A stretch of DNA of 64,000 bases from Pseudoruegeria sp039972875. Lineage in GTDB: Bacteria > Pseudomonadota > Alphaproteobacteria > Rhodobacterales > Rhodobacteraceae. The stretch covers positions 248,001 to 312,000 of the forward strand of contig JBDWMA010000042.1 in the NCBI GenBank assembly GCA_039972875.1, read 5' to 3'. Made by a program: the position numbers and the translations under genes. A model generated the notes under the pieces. That model was not told where the DNA came from and made no database searches. It worked only from the letters and a program-made list of their open reading frames with translations. Below are positions 1-9,088 of the stretch, piece after piece (position 1 is the stretch's first letter; the number at the start of each line of letters is the position of its first letter).

Positions 1-66
1 ACTAACAAATGTATTTTCACCCATGTTCAGATAGTTGCAGCACAGAACTTTTAGGGGGATAAGACT

Positions 67-1035
67 GTGAAAGCTTTTCAAATTCTCGAATACAACCGTA
101 CTCAAATACGAGAAATTGATATTCCAACACCAAAACCGGGAGAGATTCTCATCAAAATTGAAGCTTGCGCTTTGAATTTCGCTGATACCCTTATGGTTGC
201 GGGAAGATATCAAGAAAAACCGACCTTTCCCTTTTCCCCGGGACTGGAATTTGCAGGCACAGTGCAGGCCAAGGGCGATGCCATTCACAACTTTGCAGTT
301 GGTGATCGTGTTTCCGGGTTTTCCAGCCACGGAGGTTTGGCCCAATATGGGTGTTTTCCAGCTGACGCATGTGTGGTTTGTCCGGATGAAATGTCCCTTG
401 ATCACGCTGCCGCTTTTCAAATTGCCTATGGAACATCGCTTTGCGCCCTGTCCCATCGCGCCCAAATGCAACCCGGTGAAACGTTACTCGTGACGGGGGC
501 CGCAGGAGGTGTGGGATTAACGGCTATCGAAATTGGAAAACTGATGGGCGCACGGGTAATTGCCTGCGCTCGTGGACAAGACAAACTGGACATCGCCCAG
601 AAAGCCGGTGCTGATCACCTCATTGACAGCGACATAGAGAATCTTCGCTCTGCGGTCAAAGCGCTCGGTGGCGCAGATGTCGTCTATGAAACCATCGGAG
701 GTGCGGTTTTCTCTGAGGCTTTGCGTGCAATGAACCCTGAGGGACGTATGATACCCATTGGCTTTGCCGGGGGAGACGTTCCACAGATTCCGGCCAATCA
801 CTTGCTGGTAAAAAACCTGACAGTCATCGGGCTGTATTGGGGGGGATACACAAAATTTGCACCCGAGGTTATCGCCAAAACTATGAAACAACTCAACACA
901 TGGTATCTTGAAGGCAAATTGCATCCGCATATCAGCCACCGCCTGCCATTATCCCAAACAGAGGACGCCTTGGATCTGCTCAGATCGCGCAAATCGACAG
1001 GCAAGGTGGTCGTGCTGCCGTGGGCTAATGGCTAA
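67..1035 (+). CDS. NADPH:quinone oxidoreductase family protein (zinc-free MDR)
   Basis: A 322-aa medium-chain dehydrogenase/reductase of the quinone oxidoreductase type, expected to reduce quinones or enones with NADPH in the cytoplasm. Visible features are an N-terminal GroES-like fold with GLEFAGTV near residue 59, and a Rossmann nucleotide-binding motif VTGAAGGVGLTA at about 142-153. The cysteine/histidine cluster of zinc-dependent alcohol dehydrogenases is missing, which fits the QOR branch. The GTG start is preceded by AGGGGG about 7 bases upstream. The 66 bases before it hold only this ribosome site. The substrate cannot be told from sequence. Confidence 0.88.
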   Translation: MKAFQILEYNRTQIREIDIPTPKPGEILIKIEACALNFADTLMVAGRYQEKPTFPFSPGLEFAGTVQAKGDAIHNFAVGDRVSGFSSHGGLAQYGCFPADACVVCPDEMSLDHAAAFQIAYGTSLCALSHRAQMQPGETLLVTGAAGGVGLTAIEIGKLMGARVIACARGQDKLDIAQKAGADHLIDSDIENLRSAVKALGGADVVYETIGGAVFSEALRAMNPEGRMIPIGFAGGDVPQIPANHLLVKNLTVIGLYWGGYTKFAPEVIAKTMKQLNTWYLEGKLHPHISHRLPLSQTEDALDLLRSRKSTGKVVVLPWANG

Positions 1036-1095
1036 CCCCTTGGACTTATCCTGCCCGAATCATGTAGGAATGCCCGAGCAGTTAAGGAAACTCTG

Positions 1096-1515
1096 ATGCC
1101 AAAGTATGAATACAAAGTTGTTCCGGCCCCGGTGAAAGGCACCAAAGCGAAAGGGCTGAAATCAACCTCAGAGCGATTCGCTCAATCGCTTATGGATGTG
1201 ATGAACGCCGAGGGGTGCAATGGGTGGGAATATCTGCGTGCGGACACTCTACCAGTCGAAGAACGCTCAGGCTTAACAGGCAAAAGCACGACTTACCAAA
1301 ACATGTTGGTCTTTCGCCGTGCCAACAAAGAAGCCACCCCTGCCCCAGTTTCAACCATGGTCATACAAGAACCCGCAGAGCGGACCCCCCCAATCAGTGT
1401 CGATACTCCGGAACAATTGGCCGACACCCTTGCACCCAGAGTAGAAGCCGCTTCAGACCCAGCCGAAGGCGATGCCCCGGCTGTAGGTCCTGCTTCTTTG
1501 GGAAATCGTTCTTAA
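1096..1515 (+). CDS. DUF4177 domain-containing protein
   Basis: A 139-aa soluble protein. The N-terminal 70 or so residues (MPKYEYKVVPAP and the GWEYLRADTLP segment) look like the small DUF4177 domain, whose function is unknown. The C-terminal half is rich in Pro, Ala, Thr and Glu and looks disordered. It follows the oxidoreductase by 60 bases on the same strand and overlaps the 3' end of the convergent bolA gene by four bases. Family assignment is by pattern, and no function is proposed. Confidence 0.7.
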   Translation: MPKYEYKVVPAPVKGTKAKGLKSTSERFAQSLMDVMNAEGCNGWEYLRADTLPVEERSGLTGKSTTYQNMLVFRRANKEATPAPVSTMVIQEPAERTPPISVDTPEQLADTLAPRVEAASDPAEGDAPAVGPASLGNRS

Positions 1516-1769
1516 TCAGAGATTTCCAACGCCAGGGCATGAATCTGACCGATGATGTCCTGGCCAATCGCCGCATGAAGCGCACGATGGCGTGCCAATC
1601 GCGACATCCCCCCAAATACAGGTGCAGAGATTCGGACTCTGAAGTGACTCTGCCCGCCCTCTTGGAATCCGGCATGTCCCCTGTGTTGTTCACTTTCATC
1701 TAATATTTCCAACGACAGAGGGTTAAACTCGGCCATTAAACGCTTATGAATTTCATCTGCGATCTTCAT
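1512..1769 (-). CDS. bolA: BolA family transcriptional/Fe-S regulator
   Basis: An 85-aa BolA-like protein. The family works with monothiol glutaredoxins in Fe-S handling, and some members act as regulators. The family signature is the central segment with SHFRVRISAPVF, followed by RHRALHAAIG with the conserved histidine. Length matches the family (80-105 aa). It is divergent from the DnaJ-like gene at 1844, an arrangement common in Rhodobacterales next to cobS. The 3' end overlaps the convergent DUF4177 gene. Confidence 0.88.
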   Translation of the reverse strand: MKIADEIHKRLMAEFNPLSLEILDESEQHRGHAGFQEGGQSHFRVRISAPVFGGMSRLARHRALHAAIGQDIIGQIHALALEISD

Positions 1770-1843
1770 TTTTTCATTTTCCCTCTTTCCGCTGCGGCAG
1801 CAAAACCTTAAACTGCCCGCCTCGAGTAGAAAAGGTTAGCGCA

Positions 1844-2473
1844 ATGAGCAAGGGCGATCCCTTCGGTTTTGACATGTCAGTGTCAAAAGACAAAAAGAAA
1901 CGTACACGCGGGCGCCGCGGCATGTCAGGTGCCTTTGAAACGTCCACCCGGCAGTGTGAATGGCCTGGCTGTGAAGAAGGCGGGCAATATCGTGCACCAA
2001 AATCCCCGGATCATTTGGATCAATATGTTTGGTACTGCAAAGATCACGTGCGCGAATACAATTTAAAATGGAATTTCTTTGACGGCGCATCCGAAGAAGA
2101 AATGAAAAACCAATTTAGCAAAGATCGTGTTTGGGAGCGTGAGACCAAACCGCTGGGCAAAAAAACCATCGAACAACGGGCGTGGGAACGTTTGGGCATT
2201 GATGATGCACATCAGGTGTTGGGTGAAAACGCCACCCAGAACCCCGGACGAACCGCTGTTGGACGCCGTTTGCCCCCAACCGAACGCCGTGCGATTGAAA
2301 TCCTCGAAGCAAAGGATACCATGACCAAAGCTGAAGTGCGCAAACAGTACAAAAAGCTGATCAAGGTTCTTCACCCTGACATGAACGGGGGGGATCGCAG
2401 CCAAGAGGAACAACTTCAAGAGGTTGTCTGGGCCTGGGATCAGATCAAGGATAGCCGTAGCTTCAAAAGCTAA
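1844..2473 (+). CDS. DnaJ (J) domain protein, C-terminal J domain
   Basis: A 209-aa protein with a J domain at the C-terminus (about residues 150-209) carrying the HPD tripeptide at 177-179, the motif that stimulates the ATPase of DnaK-type Hsp70. There is no G/F region and no DnaJ zinc finger. The N-terminal part has a possible small metal site (C38, C43, C65, H68), which is an inference from spacing only. It lies between bolA (divergent) and cobS. The gene ends about 30 bases before a Rho-independent terminator. It is probably a specialised co-chaperone with unknown client. Confidence 0.82.
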   Translation: MSKGDPFGFDMSVSKDKKKRTRGRRGMSGAFETSTRQCEWPGCEEGGQYRAPKSPDHLDQYVWYCKDHVREYNLKWNFFDGASEEEMKNQFSKDRVWERETKPLGKKTIEQRAWERLGIDDAHQVLGENATQNPGRTAVGRRLPPTERRAIEILEAKDTMTKAEVRKQYKKLIKVLHPDMNGGDRSQEEQLQEVVWAWDQIKDSRSFKS

Positions 2474-2500
2474 CGGCAAGATAATTATACGGATATATGG

Positions 2501-2528
2501 CGGGCATCTTTGGGTGCCCGTTTTCGTT
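2501..2528 (+). terminator. Rho-independent terminator after the DnaJ-like gene
   Basis: CGGGCA at 2501-2506 pairs with TGCCCG at 2515-2520 around an 8-base loop, followed by TTTTCGTTT. It sits about 30 bases past the stop of the J-domain gene and separates that gene from cobS. Confidence 0.8.
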
Positions 2529-2675
2529 TCAGTCTCATTTATCGTCGGATAATGCCAAAATTCAAAAACCGGCCCAACCACCTCCCCGTTCCCCTTGCAC
2601 CCTGTCGCATTTTCATGCACCACACTCTGGATGAAAAACACCCCCGTTCTGGGGCCTGACGATGGATGATCTACA

Positions 2676-3662
2676 ATGGCTGACGGTATCTTGGAAGTTG
2701 ATGCAAAACCGACCGAAGAAATCTCGGTCCGCGAAGTATTCGGAATCGATACCGACATGACCGTCAAAGGTTTTGCCGATCGCAGCAGCCGTGTGCCGGA
2801 ACTGGACTCGACTTATAAATTCGATCCAGACACGACTCTCGCAATTCTTGCAGGCTTCGGCTACAACCGCCGCGTCATGATCCAAGGCTACCACGGAACG
2901 GGGAAGTCGACCCACATCGAACAAGTCGCGAGCCGACTAAACTGGCCTGCAGTACGCGTGAACCTCGACAGTCATATCAGCCGGATCGATTTGATCGGTA
3001 AAGACGCCATCAAACTGAAAGAAGGCAAACAGGTTACCGAATTCCAAGAAGGTATCCTGCCTTGGGCCCTGCGCAACCCTTGCGCCATCGTGTTTGACGA
3101 ATATGACGCGGGTCGGGCTGATGTGATGTTTGTAATCCAACGGGTTTTAGAAACCGACGGTAAACTGACTTTACTTGACCAAAACAAAGTGATCACCCCG
3201 CATCCGCATTTCCGCCTGTTCGCAACGGCCAACACCGTTGGCCTTGGCGATACCACAGGTCTGTATCACGGAACGCAACAAATCAACCAAGGTCAGATGG
3301 ACCGTTGGTCTTTGGTCGCAACCTTGAATTATCTGAGCCACGATGCTGAAACCAACATCGTTTTGGCCAAAAACCCGGTTTACAATACTGAATCTGGGCG
3401 CAAGACAATTTCCCAAATGGTGAAGGTTGCAGACCTGACACGAACGGCCTTCATGAACGGCGACCTTTCAACAGTAATGAGCCCTCGGACTGTGATCGCA
3501 TGGGCTCAAAACGCTCAGATCTTCCGCGATGTTGGCTACGCCTTCCGTCTATCGTTCCTCAACAAATGTGATGAACTGGAACGGCAAACAGTTGCTGAAT
3601 TTTATCAGCGTTGTTTTGATGAAGAGCTGCCCGAAAGCGCTGCTAGCATGAGTCTTGGCTAA
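2676..3662 (+). CDS. cobS: Cobaltochelatase subunit CobS (AAA+ ATPase)
   Basis: A 328-aa AAA+ subunit of the aerobic cobaltochelatase CobNST, which inserts cobalt into hydrogenobyrinic acid a,c-diamide during vitamin B12 synthesis. Walker A GYHGTGKST is at about 71-79 and Walker B CAIVFDEYD at about 136-144. The length matches CobS (about 330 aa). The partner CobT is encoded 1 kb downstream, with two small genes between. CobN is not in the window, as is usual in this order. The last 8 bases overlap the TTG start of the next gene, which suggests translational coupling. Confidence 0.95.
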   Translation: MADGILEVDAKPTEEISVREVFGIDTDMTVKGFADRSSRVPELDSTYKFDPDTTLAILAGFGYNRRVMIQGYHGTGKSTHIEQVASRLNWPAVRVNLDSHISRIDLIGKDAIKLKEGKQVTEFQEGILPWALRNPCAIVFDEYDAGRADVMFVIQRVLETDGKLTLLDQNKVITPHPHFRLFATANTVGLGDTTGLYHGTQQINQGQMDRWSLVATLNYLSHDAETNIVLAKNPVYNTESGRKTISQMVKVADLTRTAFMNGDLSTVMSPRTVIAWAQNAQIFRDVGYAFRLSFLNKCDELERQTVAEFYQRCFDEELPESAASMSLG

Positions 3663-4119
3663 ATCTCGATCCTTCTACGGACTACTTGCACTCGCGCTTA
3701 CCAGTTGCGGCCCGGGTTCGACCTTTCAGCCTCAAAGTCAATCAGGCATTCCCAAAGATCTAAATCCGGAATGCCTGATTACCCGTGTGGTCGACGGGGA
3801 CACCGTCGCCATGGCCTGTTCTGCCCCAGATGAGAACGTGCGCCTGATCGGTTTTGATACAGCCGAAACGTTTCGCCCCAAATGTGAAGCAGAACGCCAA
3901 CTGGGGCTAATAGCCAAAGAATACCTTACGGCAACGTTACACAACGCAACCTCTGTACAGACGCGCTTTGACGGCCGCGATAGATACAACCGTCCACTGG
4001 TTGAACTAACAATCGATGGCAAAAAATTGGCCGATATCATGGTTGAGGGGGGATACGCCGTCGCCTATGATGGCGGGAAACGCATCGACTGGTGCAACAA
4101 ATTAAGTGGATCGCTTTGA
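3655..4119 (+). CDS. Thermonuclease (SNase-like) family lipoprotein
   Basis: A 154-aa protein. The start is a TTG overlapping the cobS stop by 8 bases, because the nearby ATG at 3648 runs into a stop in its own frame. The N-terminus is a basic residue pair, a hydrophobic stretch and a lipobox LTSC (Cys18), so it is probably a lipoprotein. The remainder is a staphylococcal-nuclease-like domain with VVDGDTV, RLIGFDTAET (Arg and Glu of the active site) and DRYNRPL (second catalytic Arg). It lacks the C-terminal extensions of larger family members. It may be a surface nuclease, and it has no obvious link to cobalamin synthesis. Confidence 0.85.
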   Translation: MAKSRSFYGLLALALTSCGPGSTFQPQSQSGIPKDLNPECLITRVVDGDTVAMACSAPDENVRLIGFDTAETFRPKCEAERQLGLIAKEYLTATLHNATSVQTRFDGRDRYNRPLVELTIDGKKLADIMVEGGYAVAYDGGKRIDWCNKLSGSL

Positions 4120-4183
4120 AGACGATCAAAGGTTTTCAAAACGCACAATTGTCAGGCTGAAATTTTGCACGTAAGCTGCATGT

Positions 4184-4585
4184 ATGGGCAGTTTAAAAAC
4201 AATTAGACACCTATCGGTTTTGGCCGCGCTTTCATTGCTTTCTGCGCAGCCCCTTGCTGCGCAATCCGACACCCCTGATTTACAACTTAAATTCTTTGCA
4301 GGCTGTGCTGGTCGATTGTCTGCCAAAATGGAACATCAATGGATGTTTGACGGGCCGGGATCTGAAAGCACCGAAAAACGCCGCAATACCGTCGTCGAAA
4401 TTCTAGAAGCGATGATCCCGCCCGACCAAGGACGGACTGTTTTGGCATGGCGTATCGAGGCAAAGATGGCCCATTCCGCCCTTCTGGCACGGGCCGCATT
4501 TAGTTTGGATAAAAAAGAGGCGGACTGGGCCTTTAGAACGGCTCAGCGGATGACATCGGAATGTGAATCCTTTCTGCTCAGCTGA
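4184..4585 (+). CDS. Small exported protein of unknown function
   Basis: A 133-aa protein with a clear N-terminal signal peptide (about residues 8-26, ending PLAA before QSD). The mature part is about 107 aa, with two cysteines that could form a disulfide. No family is recognised. It lies between the nuclease lipoprotein and cobT on the same strand, and may travel in that operon without a B12 role. The ATG start is chosen because it gives the complete signal peptide. Confidence 0.65.
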   Translation: MGSLKTIRHLSVLAALSLLSAQPLAAQSDTPDLQLKFFAGCAGRLSAKMEHQWMFDGPGSESTEKRRNTVVEILEAMIPPDQGRTVLAWRIEAKMAHSALLARAAFSLDKKEADWAFRTAQRMTSECESFLLS

Positions 4586-4666
4586 CGAAACACCGCTGCA
4601 CCCACTGGTCAACCTCTTCGATTAAAGCTACGTTGCCTCCAACATTCCACGTTCAAGGTTGGGCGC

Positions 4667-6541
4667 ATGAAACCCTCTGATAATCCTGCTGATCCGTTCA
4701 AAAAAGCGCTGGCTGAGGCGACCAAAGTTATGGCCGACGATCCAGAACTATCGGTCACATATTCCGTGGACCCTCCGGGCAAAACTGCGGATACAATGCG
4801 CCTGCCGCAGGTGACCCGTCGCATGACCCGTCAAGAGGTTCTGCTAGCGCGTGGCACGGCTGATGCACTCGCATTACGGCATAAATATCATGACACTGCG
4901 ACGCATGGTCGATATTTACCCGACGGTCAAATGGCGCAAGAATTATACAACGCTATGGAAAATGCACGTTGCGAGGCGATTGGCGCCCGCGATATGCCCG
5001 GCACCCTAACCAACATAGACGCTCAGATTGAAAACGAAGCACTGCGCAAAGGATATGTCGATGCCAAAGCGCAAAGTGACGTTCCTTTATCCGTGGCGGC
5101 AGGTTACTTGATCCGCGAACTGGCAACGGGCCGAAACCTTCCGCAAGGTGCTGAAAATGCGACTGAAATTTGGCGCGGCTTTATCGAACAACAGGCGGGT
5201 GGTACACTAGAGGGACTTGAAAAATCTTTAGCGGATCAATCTGAATTCGCAAAATTTGCACGTCAGATCATTAGCGATCTGGGCTATGCAGATCAGCTTG
5301 GGGATGACCCAGACAGCGAAGATGATCAATCTGATCAAGATGCCGAACAAACCCCTGACGAAGAGGAAAACCCAGATTCTGAGGGGCAAGACGAGTCCCA
5401 GGAACAAGAGGAAGAGGCCAATCCAGAACGCTCTCAAGAAGAGCAGCAAGACTCTTCGCAAGCACAGGTCACAATGGATGATCTGGCCGACATGGAATTA
5501 GGTGACGAAACAGAAATGCCCGAAGGCGACGCCCCGATGGAGCCGCCAGCCCCTGCCCCGGTGTCCGATGCAGATCCAAACTACGAAGTATACTTGAGCG
5601 AATTTGACGAAGAAATCGCAGCCGAGGAATTGGCGGAAGCGGCCGAACTAGAACGATTACGCGCCTATCTGGACCAGCAACTAGAGCCCCTAAAGGGCGC
5701 AGTGTCACGCTTAGCCAACAAGCTGCAACGCCGCCTGCAAGCCCAACAGAACCGAAGCTGGGAGTTTGATCTGGAAGAAGGTACACTTGATGCAGGACGT
5801 CTGGCGCGGGTTGTTGCAAACCCAACAACGCCCCTGAGCTTTAAACAAGAACAAGACACTGAATTCCGCGACACTGTCGTGACGCTCCTTCTTGATAATT
5901 CTGGTTCGATGCGCGGACGTCCGATTTCAATTGCCGCCATTTGCGCAGACGTACTGGCGCGCACGTTGGAACGTTGTCAGGTTAAGGTTGAAATCCTCGG
6001 ATTTACAACCCGCGCTTGGAAAGGTGGACTCAGCCGCGAAAAATGGCTCGCCGATGGTCGCCCCCAACAGCCGGGTCGCCTGAATGATTTGCGCCATATT
6101 ATCTACAAACAGGCTGACGCGCCGATGCGACGGACGCGCTCCAATCTTGGGTTGATGATGAAAGAAGGGCTGCTGAAGGAAAACATCGACGGAGAGGCGC
6201 TTGAGTGGGCCCATCGTCGTATGATCCACCGACCCGAAGCGCGCAAAATTTTGATGGTCATCAGCGACGGCGCTCCGGTTGATGATTCCACATTATCCGT
6301 CAATCCAGCCAATTATTTGGAAAAACACCTACGCGATGTCATCGCTATGGTAGAGCGGCGCAAGCAGGTCGAATTGCTTGCAATTGGCATTGGTCATGAC
6401 GTTACGCGATACTATGAACGCGCCGTGACAATTACAGATGTCGAACAATTGGCTGGTGCGATGACAGAACAGCTCGCCGCTCTGTTTGACACTGATCCTC
6501 GCGCACGCGCCAAGTTTTCAGGCATTCGGAAAGCCGGATAA
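4667..6541 (+). CDS. cobT: Cobaltochelatase subunit CobT
   Basis: A 624-aa subunit of aerobic cobaltochelatase that pairs with CobS to drive CobN. The N-terminal CobT domain is followed by a very acidic linker (about residues 206-300, dominated by Asp, Glu and Gln) and a C-terminal von Willebrand A domain whose MIDAS motif DNSGS starts at residue 410. Length and layout match CobT. The acidic linker is typical of the family and of the related magnesium chelatase D subunit. It is the last gene of the cobS-cobT segment and is followed by a strong inverted repeat. Confidence 0.95.
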   Translation: MKPSDNPADPFKKALAEATKVMADDPELSVTYSVDPPGKTADTMRLPQVTRRMTRQEVLLARGTADALALRHKYHDTATHGRYLPDGQMAQELYNAMENARCEAIGARDMPGTLTNIDAQIENEALRKGYVDAKAQSDVPLSVAAGYLIRELATGRNLPQGAENATEIWRGFIEQQAGGTLEGLEKSLADQSEFAKFARQIISDLGYADQLGDDPDSEDDQSDQDAEQTPDEEENPDSEGQDESQEQEEEANPERSQEEQQDSSQAQVTMDDLADMELGDETEMPEGDAPMEPPAPAPVSDADPNYEVYLSEFDEEIAAEELAEAAELERLRAYLDQQLEPLKGAVSRLANKLQRRLQAQQNRSWEFDLEEGTLDAGRLARVVANPTTPLSFKQEQDTEFRDTVVTLLLDNSGSMRGRPISIAAICADVLARTLERCQVKVEILGFTTRAWKGGLSREKWLADGRPQQPGRLNDLRHIIYKQADAPMRRTRSNLGLMMKEGLLKENIDGEALEWAHRRMIHRPEARKILMVISDGAPVDDSTLSVNPANYLEKHLRDVIAMVERRKQVELLAIGIGHDVTRYYERAVTITDVEQLAGAMTEQLAALFDTDPRARAKFSGIRKAG

Positions 6542-6554
6542 CTTATTGAAATAA

Positions 6555-6583
6555 TGTCGCGAGTAACATTTTTACTCGCGACA
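6555..6583 (+). terminator. Perfect inverted repeat after cobT, probable terminator or transcript end
   Basis: TGTCGCGAGT at 6555-6564 and ACTCGCGACA at 6574-6583 form a perfect 10-bp stem with a 9-base loop (AACATTTTT). No T-run follows directly. A second weak stem (AACTG/CAGTT) with six T residues ends near 6615. The remaining ~200 bases before the next gene are AT-rich with no other recognisable feature. Confidence 0.5.
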
Positions 6584-6821
6584 CCTTAACTGTTCTGACG
6601 GTTCAGTTTTTTAAGATTCAAAGAAATTCGAATTGTATAAACCGAACATTTCTAAATTTTTTCCAATTTTCGCGTAATTACGAAACCAGCACGCCCAGGT
6701 ATCGCCCCCTCCATTTAAAAACCGTACCTGTTTTCCTGTCCTTATCAATTCCACCTACGCCGAGGCTGGTCAAATTGTGAAAACTCAGGGACAAATACCC
6801 AATTCATCAGGAGAGCCAACA

Positions 6822-8618
6822 TTGTTTCAGAGTTTCGACGCCCCCTCTCGCCCCGAACAGGGACCACCTCGTTTAAAGGCATTGCGCGCTCAGCTGATTT
6901 CAGAAGGGTTGGATGGCTTTCTGGTTCCACGCTCCGACGTGCATCAAGGGGAATATGTCGCGCCATGTGACGAACGTCTCAGTTGGTTGACTGGCTTTAC
7001 GGGGTCCGCTGGTTTTTGCGTTGCGCTGATCGACATTGCAGGTGTCTTTGTGGATGGTCGTTACCGCGTTCAAGTACACCAACAAGTTGAAACAAATTTG
7101 TTCACCCCGGTGCCATGGCCCGAGCAAAAACTGGGGTCTTGGTTGGCGCAGCACCTTCCAAATGGGGGCAAAGTCGGTTTTGATCCATGGCTCCACACAA
7201 AATTCGAAATTGAGGCCGCGGAAAAAACACTATCAGGCTCAGGCGTGGAATTGATCCCTACGGGCAATCAAATCGATCATATCTGGAAAGATCGCCCTGA
7301 GCCGCCAAAAGGGAAAGTCATCCCCTATCCTGATACTCTTGCTGGGGAAACGGCCGCCGATAAATGCGCACGCATTGCTGAAATCCTGAAACGTGCTGGC
7401 CAACACAGTGCTGTGATCACTTTACCCGACAGCCTTTGCTGGCTCTTGAACATTCGGGGCAGCGATATTGCGCGAAATCCAATCGCACAGGGCTTTTGCA
7501 TTTTGCATGCCGATGGCCGCGTGGCACTGTTCATGGATCAAGAAAAAACGGTCGATCTCAGCGACCACCTTGGCCCATTTGTCACGCAATACCCACAGGA
7601 CGCTTTGTCCGGCGCATTGATGGCGCTTGACGGACCGGTCCGTGTTGACACGGCCACTGCGCCCCTAGAGGTGACGCGCTTGCTGGTCGATTCCGGCGTC
7701 GCCGTTGCTTATGCCGAGGATCCCTGTCTTCTACCCAAAGCAATCAAAAACGAAACCGAGATCGCAGGAACAACCGAAGCCCATCTGCGTGATGCTGTTG
7801 CGATGGTACAATTCTTGTCATGGTTTGATGCAACCGTTTCCTCAGGCACATTAACAGAGATCGATGTCGTGTCTCAGCTGGAATCCTTTCGCAAGAACTC
7901 CAATGGGCTACGAGAAATTAGTTTTGACACGATTTCCGGAGCTGGGCCAAATGGGGCCATCGTCCACTACCGCGTGACTGAGGACAGCAATCGTGTGATC
8001 ACTCCGGGTGATCTAATGCTTGTGGATTCAGGGGGACAGTACCTGGATGGTACGACTGACATCACCCGCACCCTTGCTACGGGGGCCGTTTCAGCGGAGC
8101 AGAAATCCTGTTTCACGAGAGTTCTGCAAGGTATGATTGCTGTCTCTCGTGTTCGTTTTCCCCGTGGGTTGACCGGTCGTGATCTCGACCCGTTGGCCCG
8201 CTATCCCATGTGGTTGGCTGGGATGGATTACGATCACGGCACGGGTCATGGTGTGGGCGTTTATCTAAGTGTACACGAAGGTCCTCAACGGATTTCCAAA
8301 GTGTCTGATGTCCCTTTGGCCCCGGGAATGATCTTATCGAACGAACCGGGATACTATCGTGAGGGTGCCTTCGGCATTCGGATCGAAAACCTGATCGTCG
8401 TAAAGTCCGCCCCTTTGCTTGGTGATCAACGAGATCAACTGGCATTTGATACATTGACATGGGTCCCTATTGATCGACGCTTGATCGATACTAAAGTGCT
8501 AACTGTTGAAGAACGCAGCTGGCTAAATACTTATCATGATGAGATAATTGTCAAGATTGGTGATCGGTTAGATCCCGAAACGCTCAGTTGGTTGCATAAC
8601 GCCTGTGCGCCTATCTGA
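6822..8618 (+). CDS. pepP: Xaa-Pro aminopeptidase P (M24B family)
   Basis: Three-domain aminopeptidase P of about 598 aa that removes an N-terminal residue before proline. The C-terminal pita-bread domain holds the dimetal ligands: the aspartates in LVDSGGQYLDGTTDITRT, the His in GTGHGVG, and the glutamates in SNEPGYY and RIENLI. I place the start at the TTG at 6822, because AGGAG lies 7 bases upstream and MFQSFD is a usual N-terminus in this order. An in-frame GTG at 6777 would add 15 residues but has no ribosome site. A dimeric cytoplasmic enzyme is expected. Confidence 0.9.
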   Translation: MFQSFDAPSRPEQGPPRLKALRAQLISEGLDGFLVPRSDVHQGEYVAPCDERLSWLTGFTGSAGFCVALIDIAGVFVDGRYRVQVHQQVETNLFTPVPWPEQKLGSWLAQHLPNGGKVGFDPWLHTKFEIEAAEKTLSGSGVELIPTGNQIDHIWKDRPEPPKGKVIPYPDTLAGETAADKCARIAEILKRAGQHSAVITLPDSLCWLLNIRGSDIARNPIAQGFCILHADGRVALFMDQEKTVDLSDHLGPFVTQYPQDALSGALMALDGPVRVDTATAPLEVTRLLVDSGVAVAYAEDPCLLPKAIKNETEIAGTTEAHLRDAVAMVQFLSWFDATVSSGTLTEIDVVSQLESFRKNSNGLREISFDTISGAGPNGAIVHYRVTEDSNRVITPGDLMLVDSGGQYLDGTTDITRTLATGAVSAEQKSCFTRVLQGMIAVSRVRFPRGLTGRDLDPLARYPMWLAGMDYDHGTGHGVGVYLSVHEGPQRISKVSDVPLAPGMILSNEPGYYREGAFGIRIENLIVVKSAPLLGDQRDQLAFDTLTWVPIDRRLIDTKVLTVEERSWLNTYHDEIIVKIGDRLDPETLSWLHNACAPI

Positions 8619-8695
8619 CAGGTTACGGCGCAACGCAATCGGCTGTAGTCTTTGCAGACTCGATTCTACGAAAAACATGTGGCAGGGGAAATGCT

Positions 8696-9037
8696 ATGGC
8701 GGATTACATCACTATCAATACAATGCCAGGTACTTGGGTTGTACGTGCAGGCGGCGCCGTATTAGCGGAAACCAATGGCGCGCTTGAACTCAAGGAAGGC
8801 GACCTTGATCCCGTGGTTTATTTCCCACGCGATGATATTGCTATGGCCTTTCTTGATGAAAGTACAACACAGACTCATTGCCCTCACAAAGGCGATGCCA
8901 CGTATTTTTCCATCCATACCAAAAGCACCATCATCGAGGATGCAGGGTGGAGCTATGAGGCCCCTGTTGAAGCCGTTGCCAAGATCAAAGGCTACCTTGC
9001 GTTTTACACACATAAGGTCACAGTTGAACAACTTTGA
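8696..9037 (+). CDS. DUF427 domain-containing protein
   Basis: A 113-aa protein of the DUF427 family, recognised by the segment VYFPRDDIAMAFL, THCPHKGDATYFSI and the C-terminal FYTHKV. The family is small, single-domain, widespread and of unknown function. The start ATG has AGGGGAAA about 6 bases upstream. It follows the aminopeptidase by 77 bases on the same strand and is convergent with the ClC channel gene. The 50 bases between them hold nothing I recognise. Confidence 0.85.
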   Translation: MADYITINTMPGTWVVRAGGAVLAETNGALELKEGDLDPVVYFPRDDIAMAFLDESTTQTHCPHKGDATYFSIHTKSTIIEDAGWSYEAPVEAVAKIKGYLAFYTHKVTVEQL

Positions 9038-9088
9038 CTTCGGCGTTTAACCCGCTCAAAAGACGTCAGACTTCGGGCGTTATTTGTA

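Noticed and set aside
6585..6620. Second strong terminator after cobT
   Set aside because: The stem (AACTG/CAGTT) is only 5 bp with a large loop. It is mentioned under the inverted repeat but not called separately.
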